From Tetranychus cinnabarinus (lineage: Eukaryota; Arthropoda; Arachnida; Trombidiformes; Tetranychidae): a stretch of 64,000 bases of DNA. The translations under genes and the position numbers were made by a program. This document shows positions 58,901-64,000 of this stretch, piece by piece. The notes under the pieces are model-generated. The model was not told the origin of the DNA. It searched no databases and saw only the letters and a list, made by a program, of their open reading frames with translations. Within the stretch, counting starts at the first letter, position 1; each line of letters starts with the position of its first letter. The DNA lies in NCBI GenBank assembly GCA_022266195.1, contig WHVY01000001.1, forward strand, positions 13,144,001 to 13,208,000. The letters are read 5' to 3'.

Positions 58901-61421
58901 TAATCACCATTAGATGAACTATTGTCAATTCAAGCCAAGATTTCACTTGATAAACATGAAAATTGCAATGAATGTAAATACCCAATAAACGGCCATTTCA
59001 ATTGTTAGTGTTTTCATATTTGTATTGGTCTCAATGTCACAGTCACTAATCTAATTGTATCAGAAGCAACCCTAGTTTGCATAATTATCAACCTTTCTTG
59101 TTGATCTAATTTACCTGAATGTTTAATTTCACAATCAATTGTAAACAGAAGCAAGACAGACGTAATTATGATTAACTTGAGCCACTCTATTGATCCATAT
59201 TCAGCTGATTACACAGTTGAGCTTTGAAGCCTTTGATGTCGTATTGTATACATTTTTTAACACCAAAACAGCCAAAAAAACAGGAAATAATTATGAATAT
59301 GAATAAATGAAAAGAGTCTTTATGCCAATTGAATATGTATTTGGAGGAAAAGTTTAATTGTTAGTATTGTTTTTTGTCAGATTGGTCTGAGAAAAGTCAA
59401 TTGATAGTCAATAAGTATGTAGTTTTACAGGTAAATTACATAAAATTTTGACGATTGATTTAAATGATGTAAATGATAGTTGAAAGCTGTACCAAGGTGA
59501 CCTCAATTTGACAAGGATTCAAATCACCCGAAGGTTGAACATTTCACTGATTTCCTTTCTTATGTAACTTACATTCCTATTTAATAATGAAAATTGCATG
59601 TAAAATATATCACTTGATTTTTTGGTCTTTTTTAGCAAGATAATTGATTTTGTTTGTTTGTATCGCTAAAACGTTACAACCTAAATGTACCAGGAAAAGC
59701 TGAGTATAATTGACTATCTGATTACTGTATTGAAACCCAGTTGACTGAACCAAAAATGTGAACAAGTGAAAATAGAGATAACTTGAAGGAAGAAATGAAA
59801 CTTTTAATGTAACATATGAAACCTGATGAACATCAATCATTACCAGGGAACAGTTTTAAATCTCACAATTTGATTAATATAATTAGATTGAAAATACTTG
59901 ATGGTCTACTTAGGCTTTACGATACACCAGGTCAAGGTTAACATGTTATTTGGATCGTTTGGTGATCAGAAAGATCATCTTTAATTGTGCTTCCTTCCTT
60001 GTCCTGAGGTAATCTTGAAATTGTAATGATCAAGCTCAACTTGTCGCAACTTACAATTTCAACAGCTGGAAAACCTTGATTAACTTTGCATGATGATTGG
60101 ACTTGAAGCAACATTGAATAATTAATAGCACAATTTAAGTATATTTATATTAATTTTATGTTTTTCTTTGTCTCTTCATTAGGATGAAATGTGATTGGGA
60201 AAAGGCTGCCAATTATGCTCGATTGTTAAAGGATGATTGTAAATGGTCACCAGCCATGTTTACTTACCTTTATGCTGTATTTACCTTTATGGTTATGGAG
60301 GAAAATGATCGTCCCGATCTTGAACAGGACATTTCAAAAGCTTTCTTAAGAATACCTCAATTAAAACGACGATTCGGTGGTAAACGAGCTTTCCATGAAA
60401 AGATCGTTATTGAACGATCAAGAAAATACCATGATAAGGTTAAACAAATGCTTCTACCTCCTTTTGTAAGTTGATTGGGCCTAATTGTAAATCAACACAT
60501 CAATTTATATTGTAAATGATTGATTTACATCTTTCAATCTATTTCACTCTATTAATTGTCTTTTAATTTTCAAATTTACCAGGAATTATTGTATATCTGG
60601 AATATATTTAAAATGATGGCCAGCAATCAAAAGCTGATTCAAGCTTACTTAGACAAAATTGATGCCAAGTTAGCCATTCATAAAAAATCTAAAGGTAAGA
60701 TACATGCTAATGAACAATTGACTGATTGCTCAAAAACAATTGTTGCTCATTTCATTACTAATCCGCCTTTTATCTTCTTTTTTATTCAGATGATCAAAGT
60801 AGTCCTCTTGATGCTTATTGTTACTTGAAATTTATGAAAGGTGTTTGCTATCGACATCTTAATCAATTAGTTAAATCAATTGATTGTTTCACTGAAGTCC
60901 TCAATTGGTAAGCATTTGCTGTCAACCAGATTATCCAGCTTACGACTTAAGCTTAACGTTATTGTAACTGTCAGCAATGATAAACACACTAAACATGACT
61001 TTTATTAGTGAATTTACTAATTTATTTAAAAAAATAAATCAAGTTAGAGTTTCAAGCAAATGAAAAACAAATTAAATTGAGTTAAATGTGTTTACCATTC
61101 TGATATTTATAATCCCGATTTCATATAAGGTTGTCTTTATCCTTGCCCGATAACCAGTTTTTTGGTTTAAGAGGGTGATTTTTTTCGTATGTTTTACTCA
61201 TTTCTGGTTTTTTTATCTATTTCAGTAAAAAACGAATCGACGAGGAGACCCACCTTTTACCTCAATCAGCTTTTGAACTTGGTTTGATTCATCGATCAAT
61301 GGGACAAAATGTTGAGGCCAAGAAATGGCTTAAAAAATCACGAGATGATTACAGTGGATACTTAACTGAAACGATGATCCATTATCGTGTACAGTGTGCC
61401 CTATCATCGCTCAAACAGTGA
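52990..61421 (+). CDS. Tetratricopeptide repeat protein 39 family member
   Basis: Exons 52990-53007, 54654-54751, 54851-55777, 60183-60465, 60583-60694, 60790-60907 and 61226-61421 join in phase into 583 aa (human TTC39C has 583, TTC39A 613). Typical family blocks: ALEEGRELMKMFINNKMDE, AELCYAKSLLLWGLVTVL, SGTRLGIGAFDLVISFFPTK and KLLEFVGFNSDRDVALEEL. These are followed by C-terminal helical repeats. The short 18-base first exon (MTVEVE) rests on splice signals. Introns 1 (1.6 kb) and 3 (4.4 kb) are very long for this window. Mammalian TTC39B affects LXR stability and cholesterol export; function here is unknown. AATAAA at 61608. Confidence 0.92.
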
Positions 61422-61866
61422 TCAAACTAATTCTAATTATTGTAAATTTAATATTGTAATTTACTTGCTCACTTTATACTCTTTTTTTCCTCACTTTATC
61501 TTAATTCTACCTTTAATTCAATGACGAAATGAAAATTGTATCAATTTTAACAATTATTTCCACTATAATGCTAATGATATAATAATATTGATTTATTATT
61601 AAATGACAATAAAAAACTTAAGAAATATAACTATCTTGTACAAAATAATTTAATGTATAATATGTTTCCATCGTAGGCTCAAACCCTGGTGATGATCAAA
61701 TCACAAGCTAAATCTTGTAAATCAAAAATTAAAAGCAAAAAACTAGAGGATTCGAAATGATAAAGCTTTTATACATCCATTAAAAACCGTGGTTTAAAGG
61801 CAATTTTAACTCTCAGTTATAATTACCATTCTAATTTTAAACTAAATTTTATGTCTTACCATCAGA
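61422..61866. other. Intergenic between TTC39 and the P4-ATPase
   Basis: Contains the AATAAA at 61608 and the short promoter region of the ATPase. No gene seen. Confidence 0.45.
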
Positions 61867-64000
61867 ATGGTCGTTAAATCAAATCATCATCGGAGCAACC
61901 GGTCAATACCAATCAACTGGAGAAACGTTATTTGCCGGTCTGATCAAATAAGTGCTGGTAACTCTCACAGAAACAAAATATCTACTCGTAAATACACTTG
62001 GTTCAGTTTTATACCTAGAAATTTATTTGAACAGTTTCATCGTTTGGCGAACTTTTATTTTCTAGTTTTATCAATATTACAGTTAGTTTTTGCTGGACCC
62101 TTTAGTCCAACCACATCCATATTACCATTATTGTTTGTGATTGGGACAACGGCAATCAAACAGGCATACGAAGATGCACTTAGACAAAAGAGTGATTTGC
62201 TGGTCAATCTACGTAAAATACCAGTTTTGGTGGGACAACAATTTAAACGTATCCGCTCGGAAAACATTATTACCGGTGATATTGTCAAGTTGCGGTCACA
62301 CCATGAGATTCCATGTGATTTGGTATTTATATCATTTACCAATGAACCAGTAAAGGCTGGAATAATTACTGCTAATCTTGATGGTGAAACCAATCTTAAA
62401 GTGAAGGATTCAATTCCATTACCCGGAGATGTTATTGGAAAGAAAGAGGCAACAATTGATTTTCATTGGGAAACACTCAATGGTACCATAATTGTTGAAG
62501 AGCCACATGAAGATCTTTATGAGTTTGTTGGTGTCCTCAAAATGGGTCCATTAAATGTCTCTCTAGGACCAAATAATTTATTATTGAGAGGATCTCGACT
62601 TGTATCACCAGACCATGTTTACGGGATTGCTGTTTATGTTGGTGTTGAGACTAAAATGGCTTTAAATAGTAAAATTAAGGCTAATAAATTTACATCCATT
62701 GAAAGACGGGTTAATGTTTACCTTGTTGGCTATTTTATAATCCTTTTCTTGATGACCACCGTTTCTTATATATTGTCTAAAACACACAGCATTTTGTTGG
62801 ATGCTGATGAGAATGATTTCTGGTATCTTGCCGATTACCTGAGTTCACCAGATTTAAAAATTTCCAAAGAAGCAATTGGAGATTATTTTTCCTTTTTCAT
62901 TCTCTACTCTTTCCTTATACCAATCAGCTTGTACGTCTCTCTGTCTTTGGTTAAACTTATCGGCACCTATTCGTTGATTAATGATCGATCCCTCATCAAT
63001 CCAGAAACCTTTGACCGTCCTATTGTAAATACTTCCGACTTGAATGAAGAGCTCGGACAGATTGAATATTTATTTAGTGATAAAACAGGAACCTTAACTC
63101 AAAATGTGATGAATTTTAAATGTGCCTCCATTGATGGGGAAATAATTGAACTCTCTAGTGATGATAGCTCCTTTAATTTAATCTCATCTTTAACGGGAAA
63201 AAAGGCTGAAAAGGTTAAAGACTTTTTTGTTTCTTTGTGTATATGTAATTCGGTGAGGGTCAAGAAACCTACAGTAACCGTTTCACCACCAAAAGATGAT
63301 GGATTGGATTATATTGAACCTACAGGGACATCCAAAGAATCCATTTCATTCAACATAGGATGGGAAGGTGATTCACCTGATGAAACTGCGTTAGTTGAAG
63401 CTGCTGCTCGTTTTGATGTCGTCTTGGAAGATTCGGATGAAAAATTTTGTGATATTGTGGTCAACAATGTCAGAAGTAGATACCAAAAGCTCAATATTTT
63501 CCCCTTTGATTCTGATCGAAAGCGTATGTCAATTCTGGTTAAATCAGAAACTGGTAAGTACCAATCAACCAAACCTAGATGTCCATTACATTACCAATTA
63601 CCGAAGATTATAAAACAAAAATTTAACCATGTTATACTGCTGGTAAACTGTTTATTAATTGATCAGACTATTTGTATTTTAGATCGACTTATTTTCAGCT
63701 TATATCAGGTCTCAACAGCTGAGCTTGTTTAAATATTTCAATCTTTGTTTTTTGTTGAAACTCTCATTTGTTTGACTGGTGATTTTGTTTCTTTTTAATA
63801 GGAGAAATAATCTGGATTTGTAAAGGAGCTGAAAATGTCATGAAACAATTAACCAGTAAAGGTAAAATCAAGGAAACGTATCGACATGTTGAAGATATGT
63901 CTAAAAGAGGAATGAGAACTTTGATTGTGGTCTCCAAAAAATTATCAGCTGATGAATATCAATCGTTTGCGGGGGAATTTAAAGATGCGTCGTTGAGTTT
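61867..64000 (+). CDS. P4-ATPase phospholipid flippase, ATP11 type (partial, runs off the window)
   Basis: Exon 1 spans 61867-63553 and exon 2 starts at 63802 (acceptor TTTTTAATAG, phase 1) and continues past 64000. The protein flips aminophospholipids to the cytosolic leaflet, normally with a CDC50 partner. Seen: KYTWFSFIPRNLFEQFHRLA and ANFYFL (helix 1), the actuator motif DGET at 172-175, the phosphorylation site DKTGTLT with Asp405, and KGAENVM in the nucleotide-binding domain. The sequence FSPTTSILPLLFVIGTTAIK and the YED that follows point to the ATP11A/B/C class. The third cytoplasmic part and the last helices lie outside. The ATG at 61867 is the first in frame. Confidence 0.93.

Overview
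The window is nuclear DNA of a small-genome animal, most likely an arthropod and probably an acariform mite of the spider-mite type. This is inferred from AT-rich DNA, many introns of 50-110 bp, tightly packed metazoan housekeeping genes, and lineage-type families (DEG/ENaC channels, an MFSD4/NaGLT1-like transporter, small secreted and membrane peptides). The species was not confirmed by any search.

Layout. 1-4.1 kb: a three-exon DEG/ENaC channel (+) and a three-exon 72-aa secreted peptide (-). 5-9.1 kb: UBE2K (-), PPWD1 (-), then HAGH (+) diverging from PPWD1 across a short promoter with three TATCGATA boxes. 9.2-15.8 kb: an intronless DEG/ENaC channel (-) and the autophagy kinase ATG1/ULK (-, five exons). 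16.0-18.1 kb: a decayed copy of the PPWD1 5' end, split by a perfect 215-bp-arm foldback element, then the p97 cofactor p47/p37 (+). 19.3-22.6 kb: TFIIF-beta and WDR70 (+). 24.8-28.3 kb: a four-exon MFS transporter (+). 28.8-33.9 kb: two short filamin-repeat proteins and one broken relative, all minus strand. 36.2-37.1 kb: a hAT-like element holding a nested mariner-like MITE. 37.7-39.5 kb: an inverted duplication carrying two 46-aa cysteine-rich membrane microproteins. 40.3-40.9 kb: a composite foldback with a tRNA-like (SINE-type) module. 41.5-46.5 kb: exosome RRP40 and HID1 (+). 48.5-49.3 kb: a lipid phosphate phosphatase (+). 53-61.4 kb: a TTC39-family gene (+, seven exons, 4.4-kb intron). 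61.9 kb to the edge: a P4-ATPase of ATP11 type (+), cut by the window end.

Most remarkable points. (i) The PPWD1/p47 divergent promoter exists twice in direct orientation. In the left copy the p47 start is decayed; in the right copy the PPWD1 start is decayed. The 8-kb block HAGH-DEG/ENaC-ATG1 lies between, as if inserted into a bidirectional promoter that was duplicated at the break. (ii) The twin 46-aa proteins, too short for ordinary gene calling, keep all nine cysteines and an identical C-terminal tail. (iii) Two different MITEs share GGTAAG termini and 8-bp target duplications, and each sits inside a pseudogene.

Exon boundaries were placed by reading splice signals and reading phase by eye; no transcript evidence was available.
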